A stretch of 64,000 bases of DNA from Blautia luti. Its GTDB lineage: Bacteria; Bacillota; Clostridia; Lachnospirales; Lachnospiraceae. Every line of letters starts with the position of its first letter. Position 1 is the first letter of the stretch. The stretch lies in contig NZ_JAAITI010000010.1 in assembly GCF_013304735.1 (NCBI RefSeq), forward strand, positions 45,800-109,799, written 5' to 3'. The position numbers and the translations under genes were made by a program. Below, one piece after another: positions 26,059 through 34,649 of this stretch. The notes beneath the pieces were generated by a model. The model was not told where the DNA came from, ran no database searches, and saw only the letters and a program-made list of their open reading frames with translations.

Positions 26059-28938
26059 TCAGCTGAAATCCTTTTCAAGAAGTACGGTGAATCCGTCACG
26101 GTCCACACGCTTCTTGGAGCGTTTAAATAATCCGCCCTGTGCTTTTGCCATGGCATTATCCAGCATGGTCTTCACAGTTCCGATACACATCGGCTGATCT
26201 TCCTTCTGGTTGATCCCGATCAGATTGTACAATGCAAGCATGCCCATCTGATCAATGCGGAATCCATTTTCCATGGTGTAAACCTTGGCAAAATTAACAA
26301 GTTCATCATTTGTAAATACAGGAATATTGATCATGGATGTAAATTTCTTCGCAAGTTTCGGATATCTTGCGATCAGCTTACGCATGCCGATCTTTTCATC
26401 CTCGAGGATCACGATCATACCCTTTGTATTTCCATTCATTACTTCATCAAGCTCATCTGCTGTTTCCTGGGAAAGCTGGTTTGCGTTCTCAATAACAAGG
26501 AAACCGCCTGCAAGCTTGGATGCAATCTCTGCAATATTTTTTCCGTTAAGGTCTTCCGCAAATATGTAGGCAACCTTGGATGCCTCAATATTCAGCTCCT
26601 TGCAGATTGCCGGGATCAGACTTGAAATCAGTCTTGTTTTTCCAGTTTCTCTGCCACCCATAACGATTACATTTCCTGTCTGGGATGTATGATCCGCAGC
26701 GCCCGTCTGCACATCACAAAGCACATCCAGCAGCTGTTCTTTCATTCCCGGAACTGCTACAAAATAAGTGAAAAGCTGTTTCTCTTCATCTGTGAGCTGT
26801 CTTTTTCTGGAGATAATGGTATTCGGATCAATTTCCGGCTGAATATCCTCGATGAACCGCTCAAGCTGCTCTTCCTCCGTGAGTTCTTCTTCACTGTCGT
26901 CCTCTTCCATATCTTCTGTAAGGCTTGAGATAAAATCATCCTCTTCGTCATCTTCTGCCTCACTCTGAACGGAAACATCATCTGTACTGTATTCTTCTTC
27001 CTCATCGAGAGGTGTCTCTTCTTCTACAACAGTAGCAACATCATCCAGTTTCTCCGCTGTCTTTTCAGCAGTGTCATCTTCCGAAGCAGCCTCATCCAGG
27101 GATAATTCCTCCGGCATATCTGTGAGTGCTTCTTCATTCAGTTCTTCAATATCTTCAAAAGCGTCCTCTTCCACTGGCTTGGAAACACCGGCCGGGCCAT
27201 TGAGAAATTCTGCTTCTGCAGCCTGCATATCTTCTTCTGTAACCGGCTCTTCATCTTCGTCCAGAATCAGATCCGGAACTCTTGTGCGCTCACGCTCAGA
27301 CTGCTTCGCATCTTCTGCCTGCTGTGCGGAAATCTGCGCCATAATATCTTCAATATCTGCAGCATCCGGCTCTTCCGGAACAAATTCATCCGCTACGATA
27401 TCCAGATCGTCTTCGTCATCTGTCTCCTCAGTTACATTTGACATCTGTACATCCGGTGATTTTTCTTCTTCCGGAATATCAATTCCCTGCTCTGTTGCGG
27501 CAGCAAGAATTGTATCCTCCAGATTGAACTCCTGCTCTTCTTCTGTTTCTGCCTTTGTTTCTTTATCCTTGGCCACCTCAGCCGCAATTTCATCAATACT
27601 TCCGAAAATTTCGGATGCGTCCGGAATTTTGGCTGCAGCGCTTGCATTTTCCGGGTCTACATTGATCATTGATTTCGGAATCTTAAGCTGTGGCATACGG
27701 ATTGTCGCTGAGAAATCAGGTTTTCCTTCCTCGTTAAGCGGAACGCCGGATGGCTCTTCTGATTCCTTTTCCTGAGACGCCTTCATGATCTCTGCAACAC
27801 TCTGGGATAATTCCTGTTCTGTAGTCTGTATAGGCTCTGCTGCTTCTTTCTGGATCTCTGCTTTTAATTCTGCAGTTCCTCCGGACAGATTTTCGATACC
27901 GGATGACAGCAGTTCTTCTCCATCTTCAGATTCCGGAATTTCTTCCTCTGTGTCCTCAGAATCCGTTTCCTCAGATTCTGCTGATTCTTCTGTGGCAGCA
28001 GTTTCTTCTTCCGGTGTTTCTTCACCTTCCTGAACATCCTCTGCCTCTTCCTCAGTGGAATCTTCTGATTCATCCTGTACGTCTTCTTCCATATCCTCTG
28101 GTTCTTCCGCTGCCTTCTTATGACCGCCGAAGATATCCCGGATACCTTTGGAAATCTTCTCCTGGAAAGTCTCAGCACTGTTCAGATCTCGTTCATCATC
28201 TACCTGAATCGTATCTGTAACCGGTCTGGATTCCTCATACTCGGACTCCCCTGCCGTTTCTGTTTCCTTACTTTCCCTGATCTCCTTCGCCTTTTCCGGC
28301 GGAATCAGTTTTGGAATAAAACGCTGTTCGTATTTCTCTTTTTCTTCTCCTGTGAGAACTCCCATACGCTGTTTCAGGTCAAGGGCCTTCATCACATAAT
28401 TTCCATCATTAAACCAGAGAATCATCTCATTGCAGAGATCCAGGCACTTCTGCTTGTCTCCTGCCTTGTAATAGAGTTTGGCCAGTTCATAGGACCAGCG
28501 CTCTGTAAACTCTTTCTCCTTATATTCCTCAAGAATACGGATCTGTTCATTCAGAGATGCATTCTTCGCTCTGGCAATCTTGTATCGCAGTATATACTGA
28601 CTGTTATCGTTACCTGCCACTTCTCTGTACTCATCAAAGAACTCTGTGGCTTCACTGATCTGTCCCATTTTCAGGGAAACTTCAATCAGGCGGTAAAGTA
28701 TGTTCTTGCCAATCGGCGCTCTGTGATAGGCAAGAAGAAAAATTTCCTTGCTCTCCTCATAGCGCTTGTTAGCTGCGTAGATCTCGCCCACAACGCAAAG
28801 GGTACGGACGTTTTTCACACGACGCCAGTCGATACTGTCAACGATCTGCATGGCGCCTTTGTAATCCCGGGCTTCAACCAGTTTGTTGATCTCTCCCAGC
28901 TTGACGCGAAACTCCTCTTTATCCAAAATATTCACCAA
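26059..28938 (-). CDS. TPR - acidic linker - ATPase protein of unknown function
   Basis: 959 residues; TTG at 28938 or the next codon GTG is the start. Three parts: residues 1-210 are TPR-like helices (IYAANKRYEESKEIFLLAY, LYYKAGDKQKCLDLCNEMI); 215-700 is an extremely Glu/Asp-rich low-complexity linker; about 700-945 is an ATPase of AAA type with Walker A VIVMGGRETGKTRLI near 760 and Walker-B-like GGFLVIENANQL, plus a sensor-like VILEDEKIG. The C-terminus is basic (KRSKKRVDRDG). It lies immediately after recF, where many Firmicutes have gyrB. I recognise no characterised homologue; spoVK/CbbX-type AAA domains are the nearest in layout. A scaffold or chromosome-associated role is a guess. Confidence 0.8.
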   Translation of the reverse strand: MVNILDKEEFRVKLGEINKLVEARDYKGAMQIVDSIDWRRVKNVRTLCVVGEIYAANKRYEESKEIFLLAYHRAPIGKNILYRLIEVSLKMGQISEATEFFDEYREVAGNDNSQYILRYKIARAKNASLNEQIRILEEYKEKEFTERWSYELAKLYYKAGDKQKCLDLCNEMILWFNDGNYVMKALDLKQRMGVLTGEEKEKYEQRFIPKLIPPEKAKEIRESKETETAGESEYEESRPVTDTIQVDDERDLNSAETFQEKISKGIRDIFGGHKKAAEEPEDMEEDVQDESEDSTEEEAEDVQEGEETPEEETAATEESAESEETDSEDTEEEIPESEDGEELLSSGIENLSGGTAELKAEIQKEAAEPIQTTEQELSQSVAEIMKASQEKESEEPSGVPLNEEGKPDFSATIRMPQLKIPKSMINVDPENASAAAKIPDASEIFGSIDEIAAEVAKDKETKAETEEEQEFNLEDTILAAATEQGIDIPEEEKSPDVQMSNVTEETDDEDDLDIVADEFVPEEPDAADIEDIMAQISAQQAEDAKQSERERTRVPDLILDEDEEPVTEEDMQAAEAEFLNGPAGVSKPVEEDAFEDIEELNEEALTDMPEELSLDEAASEDDTAEKTAEKLDDVATVVEEETPLDEEEEYSTDDVSVQSEAEDDEEDDFISSLTEDMEEDDSEEELTEEEQLERFIEDIQPEIDPNTIISRKRQLTDEEKQLFTYFVAVPGMKEQLLDVLCDVQTGAADHTSQTGNVIVMGGRETGKTRLISSLIPAICKELNIEASKVAYIFAEDLNGKNIAEIASKLAGGFLVIENANQLSQETADELDEVMNGNTKGMIVILEDEKIGMRKLIARYPKLAKKFTSMINIPVFTNDELVNFAKVYTMENGFRIDQMGMLALYNLIGINQKEDQPMCIGTVKTMLDNAMAKAQGGLFKRSKKRVDRDGFTVLLEKDFS

Positions 28939-28981
28939 CTTTCCATAATCAGAATCAGTTTACCATATGCATACGGGCTTG

Positions 28982-30073
28982 TCAAAACCCTTTAGGCATA
29001 TAAACATGCCCCTTTACCACCTGAAAAACCTTGTTAATCTCAAACTGATGACTCACAAAATCATCCAGTCCCGTACAGGTAATCAGTGTCTGAATATCGT
29101 GTATACTTTCCAGAAGATATGTCTGCCGGTTGCTGTCCAGCTCCGAAAGAACATCATCCAGAAGCAGAACCGGTGTATCTTTGATTTTCTTTTTTACCAG
29201 ATAAATCTCAGAAAGTTTCAGTGAAAGAGCTGCTGTTCTCTGCTGCCCCTGGGAACCATATTTCCGGATATCGATCCCGTTTACCTTCACGCAGAAATCA
29301 TCTCTATGCGGTCCCACAGAAGTCAGTTTCATCCGGAGATCCCGATCCCGGTTCTGTGCCAGTTTCTGCTCAAACTCCGATTCTGTCACACTTGGTTCAT
29401 ACAGAATCTCCAGTTCTTCCAGTCCGCCGGTCAGTCCTCTGTGAAGGCCTTTTGCAATCTCATTCAGCTCTTCCACAAATTCTTCTCTTTTTCCGATGAT
29501 TTTTTTTCCATAATCAACCATCTGCATATCCCAGATATCCAGCGTACTTTTCAGGCCCGGATTCATATAACAGTCTTTGAGAAGACGGTTTCTCTGATTC
29601 ACAATGTGATTGTAGCTGGCCAGCTCTGTGATATAAACACTGTCCAGCTGACAAAGCTCTGAATCCAGAAAACGTCTTCTCTCGCCTGGTCCGTTCTTGA
29701 TAATATTAAGATCCTCCGGAGAAAAAAACACCAGATTTACCACTCCGAGCAGCTCTCTCGCCTTGCGAATCGGCAGCCCGTTAATGGCAACTCCTTTTGC
29801 TTTGTTCTTCCGGAGGTGCATATCTACCTTGTATGAAAGTCCACCCTTTTTTACCATCATTCGGATATGGGATTCCTCATTCTCAAAACGGATCATTTCC
29901 CGGTCCTTGCTTCCCTTGTGGGATTTGCTGGTTCCGGCCAGATAAACTGCTTCCAGAATATTGGTTTTTCCCTGGGCGTTGTCGCCGTAGAGAATATTGG
30001 TTCCCTGATCAAAATTCATCTCCAGCGACTCATAATTCCTGAAATTATTCAATCTGATGGATTCAATGTACAT
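28982..30073 (-). CDS. recF: DNA replication and repair protein RecF
   Basis: 363 residues from the ATG four bases after the yaaA stop; an in-frame TTG 12 bp upstream is the alternative. Starts MYIESIRLNNFRNYESLEM, Walker A ILYGDNAQGKTNILEA, signature SQGQQRTAALSLKLSE and Walker B VLLLDDVLSELD. RecF is an SMC-like ATPase that loads RecA at gaps with RecO and RecR. It belongs to the classical dnaA-dnaN-yaaA-recF block, which is intact here, but gyrB does not follow. Confidence 0.97.
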   Translation of the reverse strand: MYIESIRLNNFRNYESLEMNFDQGTNILYGDNAQGKTNILEAVYLAGTSKSHKGSKDREMIRFENEESHIRMMVKKGGLSYKVDMHLRKNKAKGVAINGLPIRKARELLGVVNLVFFSPEDLNIIKNGPGERRRFLDSELCQLDSVYITELASYNHIVNQRNRLLKDCYMNPGLKSTLDIWDMQMVDYGKKIIGKREEFVEELNEIAKGLHRGLTGGLEELEILYEPSVTESEFEQKLAQNRDRDLRMKLTSVGPHRDDFCVKVNGIDIRKYGSQGQQRTAALSLKLSEIYLVKKKIKDTPVLLLDDVLSELDSNRQTYLLESIHDIQTLITCTGLDDFVSHQFEINKVFQVVKGHVYMPKGF

Positions 30074-30077
30074 TCTT

Positions 30078-30284
30078 TCACCCAATTACATAAATATCTT
30101 TTCCATCGTAGGAAATGGTATCTCCCGGATGGATTTTTCGTCCACGGCGGTTCTCTACTTCACCGTTTACCAGGACGAGTCCGTCGTTAATCGCATATTT
30201 TGCCTCAACGCCGTCCTCCACAACGCCAGCCAGTTTCAGAGCCTGGCCAAGTTTGATAAATTCGTCTTTAATTCTGATTTCCAA
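30078..30284 (-). CDS. yaaA: S4-domain RNA-binding protein YaaA
   Basis: 68 residues, TTG start with AGAGGG upstream. FIKLGQALKLAGVVEDG, VLVNGEVENRRGRKIHPGD form an S4 RNA-binding fold. Conserved between dnaN and recF in Firmicutes and linked to ribosome assembly in Bacillus. Its stop overlaps the recF RBS region. Confidence 0.93.
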   Translation of the reverse strand: MEIRIKDEFIKLGQALKLAGVVEDGVEAKYAINDGLVLVNGEVENRRGRKIHPGDTISYDGKDIYVIG

Positions 30285-30385
30285 TTTTTTACCCTCTTAA
30301 ATTTTTCTTTCCCGGATTCGGTTAACACTTTCCAATATATTGTCCAGTGGCGGTAGTTAAATACCCCCGTTTCCGATATTTTCCT

Positions 30386-30415
30386 AAAAGGTGGTATTTT
30401 AAATTACCACCTTTT
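30386..30415. terminator. Hairpin downstream of dnaN
   Basis: Perfect 11-bp arms AAAAGGTGGTA / TACCACCTTTT with an 8-nt loop, about 46 bp past the dnaN stop. Terminal A/T runs on both strands suggest a terminator separating dnaN from yaaA-recF. A related imperfect GTGGTA/TACCAC repeat lies upstream of dnaN at 31736-31780. Confidence 0.7.
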
Positions 30416-30461
30416 GGCAGTTTTCAGAGCTTATCCTATGTCCATTATATTGCACAAGCTG

Positions 30462-31577
30462 TTATCTGGCCTGATTCTGGTTGATATTTACCGGAAGAAT
30501 CAGGTACGTATAATTTTCTTCGTCGTCCCGGATAAAGCAAGGAGCTTTCGGGTTTACAAGATAAATTGTAACGGTTTCATCATCAATAACACGAAGTGCA
30601 TCGATCAGGAATTTCGGGTTAAAGCCAATCATAATGTCTTTACCCTCTTTCTCAATATCAATCTCTTCATTCATGGAACCCATTGTGGAATCAATACGCA
30701 GCTCCATATCATTATCTGTAATGTTAATAATAATCGGTTTTTTATCAACTTCACGAACCAGGAGTGTTGCACGGTCAATACAATCCAGGAATTCTTTTTT
30801 GTTGATTTTGAGTTTTGTTTCATAATCACTGGAAAGCATCTGGTCAATTCTGAAATATTCACCTTCAATCAGTCGAGAAACCACCATAGTCTGATCAAAT
30901 TCAAATAAAATATGGTTTTTTGTGAAGTAAATGCTTACCTGATCATCCACTTCACCGGAAAGAATCTTGCTTACCTCACTTAAAGTTTTTCCCGGAACTA
31001 CCACCTTGCGGTCAGAATATTCTTTCTTAAGGGGCATTTTTCGGATAGCAATTCGGTGTCCATCCAGAGAAACTACCTTCAGACAGTTATCTTTAATTTC
31101 AAAAAGTTCACCGGTCATTAGTTTGTTGTTTTCATTAACAGCAATAGAAAAAATGGTCTGCCGGATCATTTCTTTCAGTGTGTACTGAGAAATTGTCAGC
31201 GGTTCATCCTTTTCGATCATTGGTAAGTAGGCAAAATCTTCTCCTGATTTACCAGGAATATTGAATTTTGCTTTTTCACATGTGATGGTTGCTGAATATT
31301 TATCATCTGTTCTGATAGTAATATCATTATCCGGAAGTCGTCTGATGATTTCATAAAAGATTTTTGCATCGAGAGCAACTTTTCCTTTTTCTTCAATCGT
31401 ACCATCTACGATTGTTTCAATTCCCAGTTCCATGTCATTGGTGGTAAATTTAATCTGGTTTGTTGTTGCATCCATAAGAATACATTCCAGTATTGGCATG
31501 GTAGTTTTTGATGGAACTGCTTTGAGTGCGATACTTACACTTTTTAACAGACTTGATTTGGAGCAGATAATTTTCAT
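30462..31577 (-). CDS. dnaN: DNA polymerase III beta subunit (sliding clamp)
   Basis: 371 residues. Begins MKIICSKSSLLKSVSIALKA, followed by the three repeated clamp domains (ILECILMDATTNQIKFTTND; EYSDRKVVVPGKTLSEVSKI) and ends MIGFNPKFLIDALRVIDD ... CFIRDDEENYTYLILPVNI, the usual C-terminus forming the partner-binding pocket. Forms the ring that tethers the replicative polymerase. RBS AAGGGAG. Follows dnaA by 277 bp. Confidence 0.98.
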   Translation of the reverse strand: MKIICSKSSLLKSVSIALKAVPSKTTMPILECILMDATTNQIKFTTNDMELGIETIVDGTIEEKGKVALDAKIFYEIIRRLPDNDITIRTDDKYSATITCEKAKFNIPGKSGEDFAYLPMIEKDEPLTISQYTLKEMIRQTIFSIAVNENNKLMTGELFEIKDNCLKVVSLDGHRIAIRKMPLKKEYSDRKVVVPGKTLSEVSKILSGEVDDQVSIYFTKNHILFEFDQTMVVSRLIEGEYFRIDQMLSSDYETKLKINKKEFLDCIDRATLLVREVDKKPIIINITDNDMELRIDSTMGSMNEEIDIEKEGKDIMIGFNPKFLIDALRVIDDETVTIYLVNPKAPCFIRDDEENYTYLILPVNINQNQAR

Positions 31578-31854
31578 AATGTGTATAACTCCCTTTCTGG
31601 ATAAATTGTGGTTTTTATAAATATATTTATAGAAAAAATCCGCCGTAACCGCCGTAGGGGGCCAGATTTTGTGAAAAACTCCCGCGGGGCCAGTGTTTTC
31701 AAGGTTTTTTGAGTGGGATAACTTTGTGTAAAAGTGGTAGTTTCGGATGTGAATAACGCGGGGATAAAATTACCACCGTTTTTTCGCAAAAAAGTTGTAC
31801 ACATCTCTCCACATACAATCAACACGTTATACACCAGTAATGTGGAAAACTTTC
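31578..31854. promoter_or_regulatory. dnaA-dnaN intergenic region, possible second oriC lobe
   Basis: Contains near-match DnaA boxes TGTGTATAA (31580-31588), TTATACACC (about 31827) and TGTGGAAAA (about 31840), AT-rich patches, and an imperfect GTGGTAGTTT / AAATTACCAC hairpin (31736-31780). Many Firmicutes have a bipartite origin flanking dnaA, so this may be the downstream subregion and hold the unwinding element. No gene. Confidence 0.5.
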
Positions 31855-33225
31855 CTAACCTTGTGGATTAATCTTCTTTTTCAATATATCAATGGTATTT
31901 TTTAAGTTATCGTCGGTCTGCAATTCGTTTTCAATCTTTTCGATACCGTGCATAACTGTAGTATGATCACGGTTTCCGAGAGCTTTTCCAATATTTTTCA
32001 GTGGTGTGGAGATAATTTCACGGCAGAGATACATGGAAACCTGGCGTGGCATAACGATTTTTGAATTTCGTTTGTTTCCACTTAAGTCTGCGGGCGTTAC
32101 TCCGTAATGATCAGCAACAACGGATATGATATAATCCGGTGTAATTATTTTTTTCTCATCCGGAGAAATAATATCTTTCAGTGCCTGTTCGGCAAGTTCA
32201 AGAGTAACCTCTTTTTTCTCAAGTTTGGCTCCTGCCATAACCTTATTAAAGGCACCTTCCAGCTCACGGATATTGGATTTAATATTTGTAGCAATATATT
32301 TGATAACGTCTTCACTGATGCTGTAACCGTTCATTTCCTCATTTTTATGAAGAATTGCCATTCGAGTTTCGTAATCTGGCAGTGTAATATCTGCGATCAG
32401 ACCCCATTCGAACCTGGAACGGAAACGTTCTTCCAGAATTTCCATATCTTTCGGAGGTTTATCGGAAGATATGATGATCTGTTTTTTGGCACTGTGAAGA
32501 CTGTTAAATGTGTGGAAAAATTCTTCCTGAGTGGATTCTTTTCCTATAATAAACTGAATATCATCGACGAGAAGAACATCAATATTTCTGTATTTTTCAC
32601 GGAATTTGCTCATTGCCGTGTTATTTCCGTTTCGGATGGTTTCGATCAGTTCATTTGTAAATTCCTCACTGGTTACATAGAGAACCCGGCTGTTTTTGTC
32701 GTGTTCCAGTATAAAATGAGCGATGGAATGCATAAGATGCGTTTTTCCGAGACCGGCTCCGCCGTAAATAAACAGAGGATTGTAGGTATCCCCCGGAGAT
32801 TCGGCAACTGCGAGAGCTGCTGCCTGGGCGAATTTGTTGTTACTTCCTACAACGAAGGTGTCGAAGGTGTATTTTGGATTTAAATGTGCTTCTTCGTAAC
32901 GTGTATCACGATTCTGTTTATCATAGGAAGGTTTTTTTTCTTCTTCTTTCTTGAGGAGATCTTTTTCCAGAACGAATTGAACTTCGCATTCTTCCATGCC
33001 TGTCAGTACACAGATTGTAACCTGGAGAGGTATTTTGTAGCGTTTGGTGATGTAATTAACACCAATACCTGCCTGCTCAGAGGGAACGGCCACTGTTATT
33101 AGATTCCCGTCAACCTCATAAACTTTCAGTGGCTTAAGCCAGGTATTAAAAGGGACATCAGTCACCTCATATTCAGATTTGACAGTTTGCAGGATCTCCT
33201 CCCATTTTTCAATAACAGCGTTCAT
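31855..33225 (-). CDS. dnaA: Chromosomal replication initiator protein
   Basis: 456 residues. Domain I (WEEILQTVKSEYEVTDVPF), a short domain II, AAA+ domain with Walker A GGAGLGKTHLMHSI, Walker B VLLVDDIQFI, sensor VISSDKPPKDME, and domain IV with the box-recognition helix IGKALGNRDHTTVMHGIEKI. It opens oriC and is next to it. RBS GGGAGGAAAA. Gene orientation reverses here: dnaA and everything to its left for 30 kb read minus, everything to its right to 47 kb reads plus. Confidence 0.99.
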   Translation of the reverse strand: MNAVIEKWEEILQTVKSEYEVTDVPFNTWLKPLKVYEVDGNLITVAVPSEQAGIGVNYITKRYKIPLQVTICVLTGMEECEVQFVLEKDLLKKEEEKKPSYDKQNRDTRYEEAHLNPKYTFDTFVVGSNNKFAQAAALAVAESPGDTYNPLFIYGGAGLGKTHLMHSIAHFILEHDKNSRVLYVTSEEFTNELIETIRNGNNTAMSKFREKYRNIDVLLVDDIQFIIGKESTQEEFFHTFNSLHSAKKQIIISSDKPPKDMEILEERFRSRFEWGLIADITLPDYETRMAILHKNEEMNGYSISEDVIKYIATNIKSNIRELEGAFNKVMAGAKLEKKEVTLELAEQALKDIISPDEKKIITPDYIISVVADHYGVTPADLSGNKRNSKIVMPRQVSMYLCREIISTPLKNIGKALGNRDHTTVMHGIEKIENELQTDDNLKNTIDILKKKINPQG

Positions 33226-33660
33226 TTTTTCCTCCCATGAGTATTATAATAACCCCAGTCTGCGACTGGAGACAGATATCCTTTTATATATTACAATGAA
33301 AATGGTGTTTTCGCAATGGAAAACCTTGAGATTTTGGGGAAAACAATGTGGATAATTTGGGGAAATTACTGTGGATTAGGGTGGAAAATAGTGTATAACT
33401 GGCAAATTGGTTTCCATAAGTCGACGTTGTGTGGAAAACACGGAGAATTTATGTGTATAAAATTATCCACTGTCAAAATACCGCAAATAAAGGGATTTTT
33501 TGAAGATACTGAAAAAAATAATCCTGAAACAGTGAATAGTTTTACCGATAATCCACTAGTTATCCACAAGTTATCCACAAAATGTGGATAATGTTACGTA
33601 AACCATAAGCGTAATCCACATATGGGTAAAAAATAAAAACCACGAGGCAGGCGGTATTTT
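33226..33660. other. Chromosomal replication origin (oriC)
   Basis: Between divergent dnaA and rpmH. Perfect DnaA boxes: TTATCCACA at 33560-33568 and 33571-33579, reverse TGTGGATAA at 33583-33591 and 33347-33355; one-mismatch boxes TTATCCACT at 33463-33471 and TAATCCACA at 33612-33620; further loose matches near 33390-33460. Three perfect boxes in 32 bp form the dense cluster. AT-rich stretches at 33226-33300 could be the unwinding element. The dnaA promoter must also lie here. Confidence 0.92.
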
Positions 33661-33662
33661 TC

Positions 33663-33689
33663 AAACCCCTGATTTTATCGGGTTTTTTG
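33663..33689 (+). terminator. Small terminator-like hairpin upstream of the rpmH promoter
   Basis: AAACCC-loop-GGGTTT followed by T residues; could shield the rpmH promoter from transcription crossing oriC. Confidence 0.5.
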
Positions 33690-33699
33690 CAATTTTCCC

Positions 33700-33728
33700 T
33701 TGACGAAAAGGATGTTTATTTATATAAT
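33700..33728 (+). promoter_or_regulatory. rpmH promoter
   Basis: TTGACG (33700-33705), 17-bp spacer, TATAAT (33723-33728); start of transcription expected about 60 bp before the rpmH ATG. Confidence 0.85.
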
Positions 33729-33796
33729 TGAAACGATGTTCTGAATGATAAGTTATTTCATAACAATTAAAAATAGATAAAGGAGGTGCTTTACCT

Positions 33797-33931
33797 ATGA
33801 AGATGACATTTCAGCCAAAAAAGAGATCCAGAGCTAAAGTTCACGGCTTCAGAGCTCGCATGAGCACAAAGGGCGGACGTAAAGTATTAGCTGCAAGAAG
33901 ATTAAAAGGAAGAAAACAGTTATCAGCATAA
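33797..33931 (+). CDS. rpmH: Ribosomal protein bL34
   Basis: 44 residues, basic: [18 protein letters not shown], then [18 protein letters not shown], the bL34 signature. AGGAGG 11 bp before the ATG. Component of the large ribosomal subunit. First gene of the rpmH-rnpA-yidD-yidC-jag operon running away from oriC. Confidence 0.98.
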   Translation: MKMTFQPKKRSRAKVHGFRARMSTKGGRKVLAARRLKGRKQLSA

Positions 33932-34013
33932 GCTGCAAGACCGCATTTATGTGGTCTTTTCTTCTATCCGGAGAAATATCCGTGCAGACGGAATTTAATT
34001 AAGGAGGATTCGT

Positions 34014-34376
34014 TTGATCAGATCAGAGTCCTTAAAGAAAAATCAAGATTTTAAAGTTGTATATCAGAACGGAACATCATACGCAAATCGGCTTCTGGTG
34101 ATGTACGTGCTGAAGAATCAGCACAGGAAGAATCGTCTGGGAATATCAGTAAGCAAAAAAGTAGGGAATAGTGTGGTTCGCCACAGACTCACCAGACTGA
34201 TCAGAGAAAGTTATCGTCTCAACGAAACAGATTTTGACAGTAACCTTGATATTGTAGTAGTAGCGAGAGCTTCTGCCAAGGGCAAAGGCTTTCACGAGAT
34301 CGAGAGTGCTTTTATGCATCTTGCAAAGAAGCATCATATAACAGGGCATGAACATGATAAAGAAATTTCTGATTAA
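34014..34376 (+). CDS. rnpA: Ribonuclease P protein component
   Basis: 120 residues, TTG start 6 bp after [32 protein letters not shown], and the RNR-type core [26 protein letters not shown] are the RnpA signature. Protein cofactor of RNase P in 5' maturation of tRNA. Confidence 0.97.
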   Translation: MIRSESLKKNQDFKVVYQNGTSYANRLLVMYVLKNQHRKNRLGISVSKKVGNSVVRHRLTRLIRESYRLNETDFDSNLDIVVVARASAKGKGFHEIESAFMHLAKKHHITGHEHDKEISD

Positions 34377-34566
34377 GATGATAAGACTCTATCAAAAATA
34401 TATATCGCCGATGAAGAGAACGAAATGTCCTTATATTCCCACATGTTCTCAATATGGTTTAGAAGCAATCGAAAAATATGGCGCATTCAAGGGCAGTCTT
34501 CTTGCGGCATGGAGGATTCTGCGATGCAATCCTTTTTCCCATGGAGGCTATGACCCTGTGCCATGA
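34348..34566 (+). CDS. yidD: Membrane insertion factor YidD
   Basis: 72 residues, overlapping rnpA by 29 bp (an ATG two codons on is the alternative start). [15 protein letters not shown] start followed by [26 protein letters not shown] and [14 protein letters not shown] are diagnostic of the DUF37/YidD family, which aids YidC. Three conserved Cys are present. Confidence 0.97.
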   Translation: MNMIKKFLIKMIRLYQKYISPMKRTKCPYIPTCSQYGLEAIEKYGAFKGSLLAAWRILRCNPFSHGGYDPVP

Positions 34567-34649
34567 ATTATTTTGTGACTGTCTGGCCTTTTCTCGGGCA
34601 GGGCAGTTACCATTGGACTTTTACAATTGAATAAGAAGTCTAGGAGGAA

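Noticed and set aside
27071..27775. Ser-rich plus-strand ORF opposite the acidic linker
   Set aside because: GAA/GAG-rich coding DNA read backwards gives TTC/CTC and Ser-rich frames; not a gene.
31574..31834. 86-codon minus-strand ORF between dnaA and dnaN
   Set aside because: Overlaps DnaA-box-like sequence and the dnaN RBS, no own RBS, no family resemblance.
33316..33591. ORFs across oriC on both strands
   Set aside because: They read through the DnaA-box cluster; the region is explained as the origin.
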